This document shows, piece by piece, positions 27,302 to 36,718 of a stretch of DNA of 64,000 nt. The notes under the pieces are model-generated. The model was not told where the DNA came from and made no database searches. It saw only the letters and a program-made list of their open reading frames with translations. Both the position numbers and the translations under genes were made by a program. Within the stretch, counting starts at the first letter, position 1. Each line of letters begins with the position of its first letter. This stretch comes from Moesziomyces globuligerus (lineage: Eukaryota; Basidiomycota; Ustilaginomycetes; Ustilaginales; Ustilaginaceae). The stretch covers positions 62,001-126,000 of the forward strand of contig JARVLF010000006.1 in the NCBI GenBank assembly GCA_030849465.1, given 5' to 3'.

Positions 27302-28747
27302 ATGGAGGCACACGCAGCGTCGTCACGCCTTGCCGAGACGAGGGGAGCAGCGACGCCCGCGCCCGCGCTCTCGCACAAGACCTCGATCGTCAGCGCCACC
27401 GACACTTTTGCCTCGGCCACCGACGGCGAGGGATACTACACCGATGCTCGCGCCGATGCTAGTGCGGCCGACATCAGCGCCTACCACACGGACGATGCGC
27501 GCAGCCGCACCAGCAGCATCGCACCCACCGTTCACGCCCATCACCCACCGCTCTCCAGACCATCCTCGAACCACACTGCACAACAAGAGTCGACGCCGCG
27601 CGCCAGCACATCCGACCCGCCATCGCAGCACCTTTCTACCCAGGACGCGACGATGCAGGCTTCGACTTTGCCGACCACAACCACTGCGTCCGCACTGCCA
27701 TCGCATCAACACGAGAAAGCCGTCCAAGCCGCGCCCGTGGCGACGATCCACCGCTTGATGCGACACTTGGCCGTGCTGGGTCTGTTGGCGTTCGCCTCGA
27801 TCTGGGGTACGCTCGCGCGCGAAGGACTGGTGGCGCTCAACACGTACGACGGCCAGAGCGTCGCGCCATTAGTGTGGGCGCAGGCGGTCGGGTGTCTGGT
27901 CATGGGCCTGGCCGTCGGCGCCAACAGGACGCCGATCGAGGGGCGCTATCCGCCCGCCTACATCATGATCACCACCGGCTTCTGCGGCAGCGTCACCACC
28001 TTCTCCAAGTGGATGCTCGACGTCTTTCGCGCGTTTGGCGACCAGGCGCACTTCGACCGCGGCGGTCTGCACAACGTCATGGACGCGCTCTCCCAGACCT
28101 CGGTCACGCTCGGCATGGCGCTCATCGCCACCTCGGCGGGGATCACGCTCTCGGGGCTCGTCGACCTCGAGCGCGCGCTCGCGCTCGTCGGCAAGAGCGG
28201 CTCGTCGGGCGAGAGGGCGAAGGCGGGGAGGACGTTGGTGTTGGATGCGGTGGTGGCGGGGGTGGGGTTGGTGTTTTGGATCGGCGCTGCGTTGCTGTGT
28301 GCGCTCTACGCGCCGTACAGGAGCGTGACGTTGGCACTCGTCCTCGCCCCGCCCGGCGCCATCGCACGATGGTACCTGTCCCGGCTGAACACGCATCCGA
28401 TCGCCAAACGCACCGCGATCCCCGTCGGGACGCTGGCGGCGAATCTGATCGCGACAGCCGTCATCGCGGCGGCGTTCACGGCCTCGCGAGCCGGCCGTAG
28501 ACCCGAGAGCTTCGTCGGAGGCCTCACCGGATGCCAGGCGCTGCAGGGCCTCGAGGACGGCTTCTGCGGCTGCCTCTCGACAGTAAGCACCTTGGCCGTC
28601 GAGCTGCGTACGCTCCGCCCGGTGCGCAAGGCGGTGCGCTACGCGGTGCTCTCCTGGACCGCCGGCATTCTGCTTTGCGTGCTGCTCATCGGCGCACCCT
28701 GGTGGTCGATCGGCATGGACGGCCGCTGCCTCGGTCTCACTGCTTAG
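27302..28747 (+). CDS. FEX1: Fluoride exporter, two-domain FEX/CrcB family
   Basis: Taking the ATG at 27302 gives 481 residues; the open frame before it begins at a TTG and is not needed. About 140 residues of Ser/Thr-rich cytosolic tail precede two homologous four-helix CrcB domains. Each carries the signature: GFCGSVTTFSKW in the first (about residue 227) and GFCGCLSTVSTL in the second (about residue 421). Eukaryotic FEX proteins are fused tandem CrcB units that form a dual-barrel fluoride channel in the plasma membrane and protect the cell from environmental fluoride. In eukaryotes the second domain usually supplies the working pore; the two signatures differ here (SVTTF against CLSTV). 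It converges on the dehydrogenase gene, 76 bases away. Confidence 0.93.
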   Translation: MEAHAASSRLAETRGAATPAPALSHKTSIVSATDTFASATDGEGYYTDARADASAADISAYHTDDARSRTSSIAPTVHAHHPPLSRPSSNHTAQQESTPRASTSDPPSQHLSTQDATMQASTLPTTTTASALPSHQHEKAVQAAPVATIHRLMRHLAVLGLLAFASIWGTLAREGLVALNTYDGQSVAPLVWAQAVGCLVMGLAVGANRTPIEGRYPPAYIMITTGFCGSVTTFSKWMLDVFRAFGDQAHFDRGGLHNVMDALSQTSVTLGMALIATSAGITLSGLVDLERALALVGKSGSSGERAKAGRTLVLDAVVAGVGLVFWIGAALLCALYAPYRSVTLALVLAPPGAIARWYLSRLNTHPIAKRTAIPVGTLAANLIATAVIAAAFTASRAGRRPESFVGGLTGCQALQGLEDGFCGCLSTVSTLAVELRTLRPVRKAVRYAVLSWTAGILLCVLLIGAPWWSIGMDGRCLGLTA

Positions 28748-28823
28748 ACCACGCACACTTTCTCTATACTTGTACCCACTGCCATCGCTTCTACACATGC
28801 TAGACAACTCGTCTGGGATTGCA

Positions 28824-30257
28824 TCATGCCGAGGGCGAGACGCGCATTGCGAGGCCCGACTTTTCGTAGATGGCGTCGATGGTCTTCATGATGATGACCG
28901 ACTCCTCGTTCTGCACCCAGACGGGCACCCTCTGCTGGTCGTTGCTTCGGTCTTCGTTGATCATGTTGATCGGGCTCACCTCGTGCGCCTGCGTGCCGGC
29001 CTGCACGGCTCTCACACCGCGGGCAAAGGCCTCGAGCTGCCACCTGTACGTCGTCCACCACGCCTGGCCGGTACCCTTGGGCCAGTGACCGTCCTTGGCA
29101 GCCCTGCGCATCTGCTCGGTGCCCGAGGTCTCGCCGGGCACGTATGCCTTGTACGACCTCGTGGTGCCCTCGGCCACGTTGGCTGCGGTGGCCGACTTGC
29201 CGCGATAGGTCGCCTTGATGTTGTGCCACACGAACGGCGCGACAAAGTTCTGCAGCTCCACCGTGCTGCCGCACTTGAAGGTCGTCTTGAGCATCGGCGT
29301 GAGGCCGCCCACGCTCGGCACTTTCCAACCGAGCACGGGGAGGGTGAAGAGCGAGTTCTGCAGCGTCGTTTGGATCTTGCACGGCAGTTTGACCGGACGG
29401 GGAGTGGGGACGAGGACAGTCGCTTCCATACTGGCATCGATCCCCGGATCGCCCTTGTCGTTCAGGTGAGCCTTGGACGCGGCTGCGCTGGGAGCAAAGT
29501 GGACGGGTCGTGCCTCGCGGACCTCGATGCCGTCCTCCCAATTGGCTCGCTGCCACGATCCTGCGGCGGCGCGCATGGTATACAGCACCGCCGAAGTGGG
29601 ATAGCATCCCGTGTCCATCATCGATCCACCGGCGAGCTTCCAGTCGAAGCGGATGTCCGACTCGGGAAAGAGGCCGGCGGGCGCGTTGAGGCAAGCCTCG
29701 ACCTCGGTCACTGGGTTGTTACCGGTCATAAAGTCGTGCAGCCTGTAAGCGTACTCGTGCAGGGCGGGGTGGAATCGGTAATGAAACGCCTCGAGCACGA
29801 GCACGTTTGCCTTCTTGGCTTCCTCGAAGAGCTTCTTGGCTTCGGCCTCGTTGGATGTCGAGGGCTTTTCGAGGAGCACGTGCTTGTTGGCGCGGATGCA
29901 CTTGAGCGTCCACTCGTAGTGGAGGCCGTTGGGGAGCGGATTGTAGACGACGTCGATGCCCGGGTCGTTGATGAGCTGGTCGTACGAGTCAAAGACGTGC
30001 GGGATGCCGTGCTTCTTTGCATACGCCGTCGCCTTGTCCTTGGACCGAGCGGCGACCGCAGAGACGATCACGTCCGGATGCGACTTGGCCGGCAGGATCA
30101 CCGCCATCGGCGCGATGTTGGCCGCGCCCAGGATGCCGAGCCTCAGAGGCGTAGAGGGACCCGCATCGGAAGAGGTGCGCTTGGCCACCGAGGGCGGGTG
30201 GAAGCAGGTGTAGATGTTCGCGAGCCGTCCGTACAGGTCCTTGATCGCCGTTGCCAT
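28824..30257 (-). CDS. Gfo/Idh/MocA-family NAD(P)-dependent dehydrogenase
   Basis: A 477-residue intronless protein. The Rossmann start is RLGILGAANIAPMAVI (about residues 37-53), followed by AVAARSKDKATAYAKKHGI and the family catalytic region HVLLEKPSTSNEAEAKK with the Glu-Lys-Pro motif (about 130). The C-terminal part fits the alpha/beta dimerisation domain (EAFHYRFHPALHEY and GGSMMDTGCYPTSAVLY). The last two segments are typical of the trans-1,2-dihydrodiol dehydrogenase/D-xylose 1-dehydrogenase branch, which oxidises sugars or dihydrodiols with NADP. It is longer than the usual 330-390 residues because of inserts in the C-terminal domain. The exact substrate is not inferable. Confidence 0.9.
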   Translation of the reverse strand: MATAIKDLYGRLANIYTCFHPPSVAKRTSSDAGPSTPLRLGILGAANIAPMAVILPAKSHPDVIVSAVAARSKDKATAYAKKHGIPHVFDSYDQLINDPGIDVVYNPLPNGLHYEWTLKCIRANKHVLLEKPSTSNEAEAKKLFEEAKKANVLVLEAFHYRFHPALHEYAYRLHDFMTGNNPVTEVEACLNAPAGLFPESDIRFDWKLAGGSMMDTGCYPTSAVLYTMRAAAGSWQRANWEDGIEVREARPVHFAPSAAASKAHLNDKGDPGIDASMEATVLVPTPRPVKLPCKIQTTLQNSLFTLPVLGWKVPSVGGLTPMLKTTFKCGSTVELQNFVAPFVWHNIKATYRGKSATAANVAEGTTRSYKAYVPGETSGTEQMRRAAKDGHWPKGTGQAWWTTYRWQLEAFARGVRAVQAGTQAHEVSPINMINEDRSNDQQRVPVWVQNEESVIIMKTIDAIYEKSGLAMRVSPSA

Positions 30258-31351
30258 CTTGTCGACTGTGATGCGCTGAGGAAGCCACCGCGATGTTGAG
30301 GGATCGTAGAGTGGACTTTACAGGTGGGAGAACGGTGGATCTCAAGCAGCAGGTATATGTAGGTCGAAAAGGTGGCGGTTGGGTCGGAAAGAGGCCAGCC
30401 GACAACGTTAAGCGACCGTTGGACCACGGACAGGGCGTGGAGCGAGAACGTGGAGGACTCAGCATTTCGCTTTCAGGCGCGGAAGTCGGCGTTGTCCGCC
30501 TAGCCGAGCTCTCACCAAGAGAGCAGCTGGTCCATGCGTCGCGCCACTCCAACGATCCCTCAACTCCGTCTTGCCTTCAGCCTTTCGGCCTAAGTCTTGG
30601 TGGCTTGACTGCCAGACGCCGTTTCCTTCGTCTTTGCGCTGCTGCTGCTGCTGAACAACAACGACAGACTACGAATCAAGATCATGCTTCAAGGCTGTGT
30701 GGGTTGCTGTGGCAGGCTCAAGCAGAGGCTGGACCGGGGCTGAGAAGAAACTCGAAGTCCAATTTTAGCGCGCCACGCCAGATAGCGCTGCATAGCCGAG
30801 GCCGCTTCCGACACGGCGTGCAGCGCTGGCCACGTCGACATGCTCGCACACGAGCGCACAGCCGGGCGGCGCACGTTCTTTGCACCAGCGCAACTCGACA
30901 GGATCGGGAGTGTAGGCTTCGACAATCGAGCTTCGTCCGGATCGAGGCGATGTGGCAAGAGACATCGGGTGGGTTGAGCATCGTGACGATGAGCTCGGGT
31001 CTCGGGCCAGTTCAGCAATGGACCGTGGGGACTGGAAAGCAAACGCCGCAGAGGGACCCGACATGCTGCATACGGCGGTCCCCCCCCCCATGCGCTCGGA
31101 AATATCTCAGCTCGACAGTGCGTCATGGACGATGACAAGTGTCCTCGTGGCCAGCGTTCCCCGGATCGGATCAGTGGGCCGTGGCCGGAACGGCGCTCGT
31201 CTTGGCTGCCAGCCGTCCTTGGCGTGATGCGAGGCTGTATGAGTATATAGCCAAGTTCTCGATGGACGTGACAGCCAAAGATTCTGCGCCCACGCTCGCT
31301 CCTCCACCGTCCTCGTCCACCTGTCTTCTACTCTCCTCTTGATCTTCAGCC
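30258..31351. other. Divergent intergenic region, 1.1 kb
   Basis: Between the dehydrogenase start (minus) and a small membrane protein (plus). The longest frames are Arg/Ser-rich shadows and no gene is convincing. It includes a CTG run (about 30640-30655), a run of nine or more C near 31080-31090, and a TATA box at 31244. Confidence 0.55.
31244..31249 (+). promoter_or_regulatory. TATA box of the small membrane protein gene
   Basis: TATATA 108 nt upstream of the ATG at 31352, at nearly the same distance as in three other plus-strand genes of this half of the window. Confidence 0.6.
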
Positions 31352-31720
31352 ATGTCCGGACTCGCACTCCTCCTCGGCACTGTGCACTCGGTGGTCGGTG
31401 CGCTGTCGCTTGCTGCGCCCTATCACAGCGCCGGACTGTTTGGGCTCACGCCGGTGCATTCGAGCAATTTCATCGGCCGACTGTTTGGATGCCGTGAGCT
31501 GATTCTTGGTGGCAGCCTAGTGCTCAGCGTGCGTCAGAATCGCTCGCGCGCCGAGCGCTTCCAGCTGCTCAACATGATCAACCTCATGAACGCCATCGAC
31601 GTCGTCTCGGGCCTCGTCGACTTCTACCAGGGCACCCTCTCGAACAAGGGCCTGCTCTTGACCTCGGGAGGCGCCTTTTGCCTCTTGATCACGGGCATGC
31701 TACAGGCCTCGTCGTGGTGA
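31352..31720 (+). CDS. Small four-helix membrane protein (DUF4267-like)
   Basis: A 122-residue protein with four hydrophobic segments: residues 3-22 (GLALLLGTVHSVVGALSLA), a middle helix before SVRQNRSRAERF, NMINLMNAIDVVSGLVDF, and a C-terminal LLTSGGAFCLLITGML. The pattern FIGRLFGCRELILGG between helices 1 and 2, with conserved Gly-Arg-x3-Cys-Arg-Glu, fits small fungal and bacterial membrane proteins of the DUF4267 type. No function is established for that group. A TATA box precedes it. Confidence 0.75.
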   Translation: MSGLALLLGTVHSVVGALSLAAPYHSAGLFGLTPVHSSNFIGRLFGCRELILGGSLVLSVRQNRSRAERFQLLNMINLMNAIDVVSGLVDFYQGTLSNKGLLLTSGGAFCLLITGMLQASSW

Positions 31721-32234
31721 TCCTGCTCCAGGCGCACATACCGGACTCTGCATCCGGCTGCAATTCAACGCTCGCTCGAGCCCGATGACTTCTATCATCA
31801 CTCGACCCACCTGTGGAACGTGTGTCCACCCGAGTGTGATGACAAGCGGTGGGAGTGGAGTGAGGGTCAGGAGCGTCTGCACGCGTCGTCGATCCAGAGC
31901 ACATCGCAATGCTGATCAAGGGTTTGGCAGTCCAAGCGCTCGAGAATTGCTATCAGCACCGACTGAAGGTGGGTGGATTGAGGCAGGGCGGCGAGGCTGC
32001 AATTGTCGACCGATGCACGGCGATGGACAATGGCCAAGCGCAGATGAGGTGGGCTGGTTGCGCACGGCCGAGCGCCGCCCTGACCCACCAAGCCGACTTC
32101 ATCTCGCAGCATCATGAGCTGGGTATAAAGAGGCATGCGAGCCTCTTCGGCCCAGCTTGGCCCCTTGTCCGTAACCGCCTACCTCGTCATCCACCTCGTA
32201 CTCACACCACGTTGCTATCGTCCTTCTGATCAAG
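31721..32234. other. Intergenic region with the promoter of the secreted protein
   Basis: About 510 bases without coding character; the downstream 110 bases hold a TATA box and a pyrimidine-rich leader. Confidence 0.5.
32124..32129 (+). promoter_or_regulatory. TATA box of the secreted protein gene
   Basis: TATAAA 111 nt upstream of the ATG at 32235, in the context ggGTATAAAGagg. Confidence 0.7.
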
Positions 32235-32771
32235 ATGAAGCTGTTTGTAAGCGGTACTGGGCTGCTGGCGATGGCTGGGCTGCTGTCCACGACGATGTGC
32301 TCGGTGGCTGCGGACGGTGCGATGGTGCTGCCGGACTTCACTGCCAAGGACATTCCGATTGCGAGCACGTTCTACTGGTTTTCGTCGGTGGAAGTGGGCG
32401 TGTGCTACAGTCCGGTGGCGCGCGTGGCGAGCATCAAGGGTGCGCTGCACTGCACGCACCAGGAGCGCTACGACATTGACAACAACACGTGGCAGCTGCC
32501 GCAGACGTGCGTGGCGCTCAAGCCGCTCGGGAGCGCGCTGAGCACGGCGGTGCGCGACTCGTGCAAGAACGCCAAGGGCACGTTTAACATCATCAAGCCC
32601 GCCGAGGCCAACGCCGCAGGCAACCAGGCGGCCAGCGCCATCTCGAAGAACGGCGGCGCGGCCGGCAACGACGCCAGCGCCGACAGCGAGGCTACCGACG
32701 CCGGCGATGCTCCCGCCGACTCGAACGACAAGGAGAACAAGGGATTCCTCGGCGGCCTCCTCGGATTCTGA
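32235..32771 (+). CDS. Small secreted protein, four cysteines, candidate effector or wall protein
   Basis: A 178-residue protein with a signal peptide (about residues 1-26, core GLLAMAGLLST). The mature domain (to about residue 120) has four cysteines (VGVCYSP, LHCTHQ, QTCVAL, DSCKNA), suggesting two disulphides, and a run of aromatic residues (TFYWFSSVEVGVCY). The C-terminal third is Ala/Asn/Asp-rich and disordered, ending in GGLLGF. No known domain is recognised. Small secreted Cys proteins with a strong TATA promoter are a common effector-candidate profile in smut fungi, but nothing in the sequence proves that role. Confidence 0.78.
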   Translation: MKLFVSGTGLLAMAGLLSTTMCSVAADGAMVLPDFTAKDIPIASTFYWFSSVEVGVCYSPVARVASIKGALHCTHQERYDIDNNTWQLPQTCVALKPLGSALSTAVRDSCKNAKGTFNIIKPAEANAAGNQAASAISKNGGAAGNDASADSEATDAGDAPADSNDKENKGFLGGLLGF

Positions 32772-33454
32772 TCTAGACACCATCCATCGCCTCTCCGTCG
32801 CAGCCTCACCAGCAACCGCAGCTGATGTTTGCGTGCTTGCCCAAGATCAGGTTTACTTTTGACGACACTTGTTAGATTCTATATTGATGCAGTGAGCGTG
32901 CGCAGGTCCAAGGTGTGAAAAAGGGCTGGGATGGAATGGAGCCGCGAGCATTTTCAGCTGCAGAGTGCAGCGGCTTCCCCGCACTTTTTGGGGGGGAGCG
33001 TGCAGAGAGGCAGCGGAAAAGGCGGCGGCATTTCACACTTGAAAATGGCCGGCTGTTGGACCTCGCTTTGCCCGCTTTGGCCTCCACACTTTGGGTGGCA
33101 GCAGAGCGCGCTGAACCCTGGTCGACGCTGGTCGAAGCAAGCGCGCTTGGCATGCGCGGCGCTGGGCTGGATTGCATCGGAGGCGGGGCGCGGCAAACAA
33201 GGCAAACAAAGCAAACAGGCGTCGTGCCTGTCTGTGCGTTTGGAATGGCAGCTCGATAGCATCCGGCTTTTCACTCATCCGTCTGGGCCGGACAGATCCA
33301 TCGCCCGTGCGCCTCTCACGCTCGCACTCACCCAGCATCGCATGCCTTAAATACGCCATCCATCATCACCGGCTAGCCTTCCTTTTCTCACCCTCCTCCC
33401 CCCTTTATCAAACGCGCATCCTCGCCCCACTGCTTTCCTGTCTCACTATCAAAA
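32772..33454. other. Intergenic region with the thiolase promoter
   Basis: About 680 bases without a credible gene. The repeated aacaaggcaaacaaagcaaacagg motif (about 33189-33211), a TATA-like element at 33348, and a CT-rich leader before 33455 are visible. Confidence 0.55.
33348..33354 (+). promoter_or_regulatory. TATA-like element of the thiolase gene
   Basis: TTAAATA 107 nt upstream of the ATG at 33455, at the same spacing as the other TATA boxes nearby. Confidence 0.5.
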
Positions 33455-34804
33455 ATGGCTGCACGCAAAGCTTACATCATCGGCGTCGGCATGACGGCCT
33501 TCACCAAGCCCGCCGACCGCGACTACCCCATCCTCGGCCTCGAGGCGGCGGTCAAGGCGCTCATCGACGCCGGCCTCACCTACGACGACGTCGAGTACGC
33601 AGCCGCCGGCTACGTCTACGGCGACTCCACCTGCGGTCAGCGCGTCCTCTACCAGCTCGGCATGACCGGCATCCCCATCGTCAACGTCAACAACAACTGC
33701 TCCACCGGCTCCAGCGCCTTCAACCTCGCCGCCAACGCCGTCCTCGCTGGTCAGGCAGAGTGCGCACTCGCCGTCGGCTTCGAAAAGATGGCGCCCGGCT
33801 CGCTCAGCTCCGCCTTCACAGACCGCGCCGCTCCCATGGAGGGCACCATGTCCCAGCTCTTTGAGATCGAGGGCGACAAGGAGTACGAGAACGAGGACTT
33901 TGGTCCCTTTGCCGCGCGCATCTTTGGCGCCGCAGGCCTCGAGTACTGCGAAAAGTACGGCGCCACCTGGGACCACATCGCCGACATCGCGGCCAAGAAC
34001 CACGCACACTCCAAGAACAACCCCTACGCCCAGTTCCGCGCCACCCCCTCCAAGGACCAGGTGCTCCAGGCGCGCAAGATCACGCGCGAGGTCACCCTCC
34101 CCATGTGCTCCCCCACCTCGGACGGCGGCGCGGCTACCATCGTCGCCTCCGAGGCCTTTGTCAAGAAGCACGGCCTCGAGGACCGCGCCATCGAGCTCGC
34201 AGGCATGGGCGTCGCCACCGACTCGGTCCGCCTCTACGAGGACCGCTCGCGCATCGAGCTCGCCGGCGCAGACATGTCGCGTCGCGCCGCAAAGATCGCC
34301 TACCAGCAGGCCGGCGTCGGTCCCCAGGACATCCAGGTGCTCGAGCTCCACGACTGCTTTGCGCCCAACGAGCTCGTCACCTACCCGGCCCTCGGCCTCT
34401 GCGCAGAGGGCGACGCGCACAAGCTCGTCGAGCAGAAGCTCAACACCTACAACGACGCCGGCAAGGGCTGGGTCGTCAACCCCTCGGGCGGCCTCGAGTC
34501 CAAGGGCCACCCCCTCGGCGCTACCGGCCTCGGCATGATCAAGTACATGGTCGACCAGCTCCGCGGCGACGCCGGCGCGCTCCAGGTCAAGAACGTCAAG
34601 CACGCCCTCACCCACAACATCGGCCTCGGCGGCAGCTGCGTCGTCACCATCCTCCGTCGCCCCGCCTTCTACAAGCCCGGCGCCACCAACTCGGCAAAGC
34701 GCTTCGGCTACAACGCCGGCGACCAGGTAAAGAGCATCACCGAAGACGACCTCAACAAGGTCAAGTCCAAGCAGTTCTCCGACTACCTCCCCGCCGACCT
34801 CTAG
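33455..34804 (+). CDS. SCP2-type (SCPx-like) thiolase
   Basis: A 449-residue intronless protein matching the thiolase domain of sterol carrier protein X over its whole length. The nucleophile lies in NVNNNCSTGSSAF (Cys82), the second-half residues in SKGHPLGATG (His352) and LGGSCVVTI (Cys395), and HDCFAPNELV is typical of the SCPx group. Such enzymes cleave 3-oxoacyl-CoA, including branched-chain substrates, normally in peroxisomes. No SCP2 lipid-transfer domain follows and the C-terminus is ADL, not a PTS1; no PTS2 is seen at the N-terminus. Import might be by piggy-back or the protein may be cytosolic. The coding sequence is strongly C-ending in third positions, suggesting high expression. 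Confidence 0.92.
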   Translation: MAARKAYIIGVGMTAFTKPADRDYPILGLEAAVKALIDAGLTYDDVEYAAAGYVYGDSTCGQRVLYQLGMTGIPIVNVNNNCSTGSSAFNLAANAVLAGQAECALAVGFEKMAPGSLSSAFTDRAAPMEGTMSQLFEIEGDKEYENEDFGPFAARIFGAAGLEYCEKYGATWDHIADIAAKNHAHSKNNPYAQFRATPSKDQVLQARKITREVTLPMCSPTSDGGAATIVASEAFVKKHGLEDRAIELAGMGVATDSVRLYEDRSRIELAGADMSRRAAKIAYQQAGVGPQDIQVLELHDCFAPNELVTYPALGLCAEGDAHKLVEQKLNTYNDAGKGWVVNPSGGLESKGHPLGATGLGMIKYMVDQLRGDAGALQVKNVKHALTHNIGLGGSCVVTILRRPAFYKPGATNSAKRFGYNAGDQVKSITEDDLNKVKSKQFSDYLPADL

Positions 34805-35753
34805 CTGGCTCAGCCAAATTGTTTTATCTAGAACGCACGTGCAATCCAACCCACCTCGGGTCGTCTCGATGAAGTCACGCACGTGCACGCTTGTCTACGC
34901 CTCCGCAACGCATGTGCGGATCGATAGGAAGGCGTCGTTGTCCGACTCTGATTCACGACTCGATTCGAGTGTCTCGCGTTCCTTGGTTGCGCCGAGAGGT
35001 CCCATCCCTTTGCGCGCGTGCTGTGCGTCGCAATGAGCGTGCATGTTGATGTGCAAAGCCTCTCGTCCAACTCGGAGCGGCTGGGTTTGGCCAACCCACA
35101 TACCGTGTGCGGTGCTCGCGCCGCCTCGCGCCGTGCTCGCGCCGAGAACTTCCAAAGTGGGCGAACGACGTCGTCCTTGACAGCTGCGGCCATTGTCCCT
35201 GGGCACGTGCGATGGCGTCTGCTTAGGAGTAAGGTCCGGCTGGACCGGTCGATTGGTTTCCCCCCGACGGCTGGCGTACGTTGCCCTCCAGTCGACGGGC
35301 TTTGCGGATGCGAAACCTTCCAAACCCCTCGCTCCAAGACGGGCTGCCCTCTTATTTGCTCATCTCATCCCGCACTTTGCAGATGTGCGTCCGAGCAAGG
35401 GGCGGCGCCAGAGTGTGACGACGAACTCATCGCCACTCGTTGCTGCAACGCACGCCAACCGCCGGCACCGGCACGCCGCACTGCAAAGCCACCGCTCCAA
35501 CGTAACGACAAGCCACATCAACGTGACATCAAGCCAACGCACGGGCTCTTGCCCCAACCCCGAACCTCTGCCTGAGGCAGCGGTACATAAACCTGCATGC
35601 TCGAGTTCGGTCTCACTCATCAATATCCGCCCCATCTCTTCACTCGGATCATCGGGACACGTTGCACACGAAGCCCTTCATCACGACCCCTGTTCTTCGT
35701 TCACGAAAGTCGAGACTCGGTATCTCGGCAACACCCTGCACGACGATAAAGCG
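34805..35753. other. Intergenic region, 950 bases
   Basis: Follows the thiolase and precedes a secreted protein gene. A continuous frame runs from 35193 into the next gene, but that upstream part has no domain character and is probably 5' UTR. An acataaac element at about 35583 may be a weak TATA. Nothing else was recognised. Confidence 0.5.
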
Positions 35754-36591
35754 ATGCGATCGACGATGCTCATCTCCAGCCTCTGGCTGCTGCTCTTCGC
35801 GGTCGGAACCAGCGCAGCGCGCATCGTCGCCGAACCGCCCGCGGTCGAGGCGACGACGTCCAACACGGTCAAGTCGGCCTTGACCTCGGTGCCCAAGAAG
35901 CTCAAGCTCGAGTCGGACGACTTTCTCGGCCTCGGCGTCAAGCGCAAGTCGGTCGCGGGCGTCTACGGCACCACGGCCGCCGTCCTGCTGGGCGCAGCGG
36001 CCATCGGGTACCAGTCGACCAACTACCAATCCGCTCGGCGCATCGCCGATAAAAAGGCACAGAGTAAGTTCCACCCCTCCCTTCGCCCCCAACCGTACCG
36101 CGGAGGGTTTCGCTGACACATGTGGTGGATGCAACAGAGGATGCGGATCTGAGGAGGGCGACATGCACAGCTCTGCACGGACACAACACCGAAGCACCCC
36201 CCACAGGGCCAGCAGCCACAGTACCGCCAGTGCCGCCAACATACCAGCCAGTCGCGAGGCCTATGTTCCCCGTCAACTCCGCAGCTCCGTACGCGTCCGG
36301 TGGCGCATGGACTCCATCGACGGCGCAGCGAGGACGACCGACGCTCGAGTGGAAGCGCAGAGCGCTCGCCGACGAGACGCTCACCACGATCGAGGACTTC
36401 AACAAGATCGTCGGCGCCACCGAAGCCATGACCGCAGGCTCCATCGCCGTCGCTGCCTCGTGAGTCTTCCCCAACCCCCTCCTCAACCTCTGACCATCGA
36501 GCTGACCATCGTGCGATCTTCGTGCTTTTTTGCGCACAGGGTGAAAGCGAGACAGCGAAGTCTAGACGCCGCGGGCGAGTTCCATTGCTAA
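35754..36591 (+). CDS. Secreted/membrane protein of unknown function, three exons
   Basis: Deduced exons 35754-36063, 36138-36459 and 36540-36591, giving 227 residues. Intron 1 has donor gtaagt and acceptor caacag; intron 2 has donor gtgagt, a CTGAC branch site and acceptor cacag. If intron 2 is retained the protein ends two codons later at TGA. The N-terminus is a signal peptide (MLISSLWLLLFAVGTSAA). A basic-to-hydrophobic stretch (VYGTTAAVLLGAAAIGYQS) may be a second membrane segment. The rest is Pro/Thr-rich (PPTGPAATVPPVPPTYQP) and then a helical DETLTTIEDFNKIVGATEAM. No family recognised. Confidence 0.6.
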
Positions 36592-36718
36592 AACACAGCA
36601 CCGAAAATAATGATTGTGATCTCCTGGAGAAGGATCCGATGGTATGCGCGTGGGATCTAGGATGGCGTGTGGCACGGAAAGTGGGCGTGGGCACGTAGGC
36701 TGGGTGGTGGGAGCAAAC

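Noticed and set aside
30293..31135. 280-codon plus-strand frame between the dehydrogenase and the small membrane protein
   Set aside because: Arg/Ser-rich, no motif, and it crosses a poly-C run; likely chance.
33449..34888. 479-codon open frame antisense to the thiolase
   Set aside because: Val/Gly/Asp-rich complement of strongly C-ending codons; not a gene.
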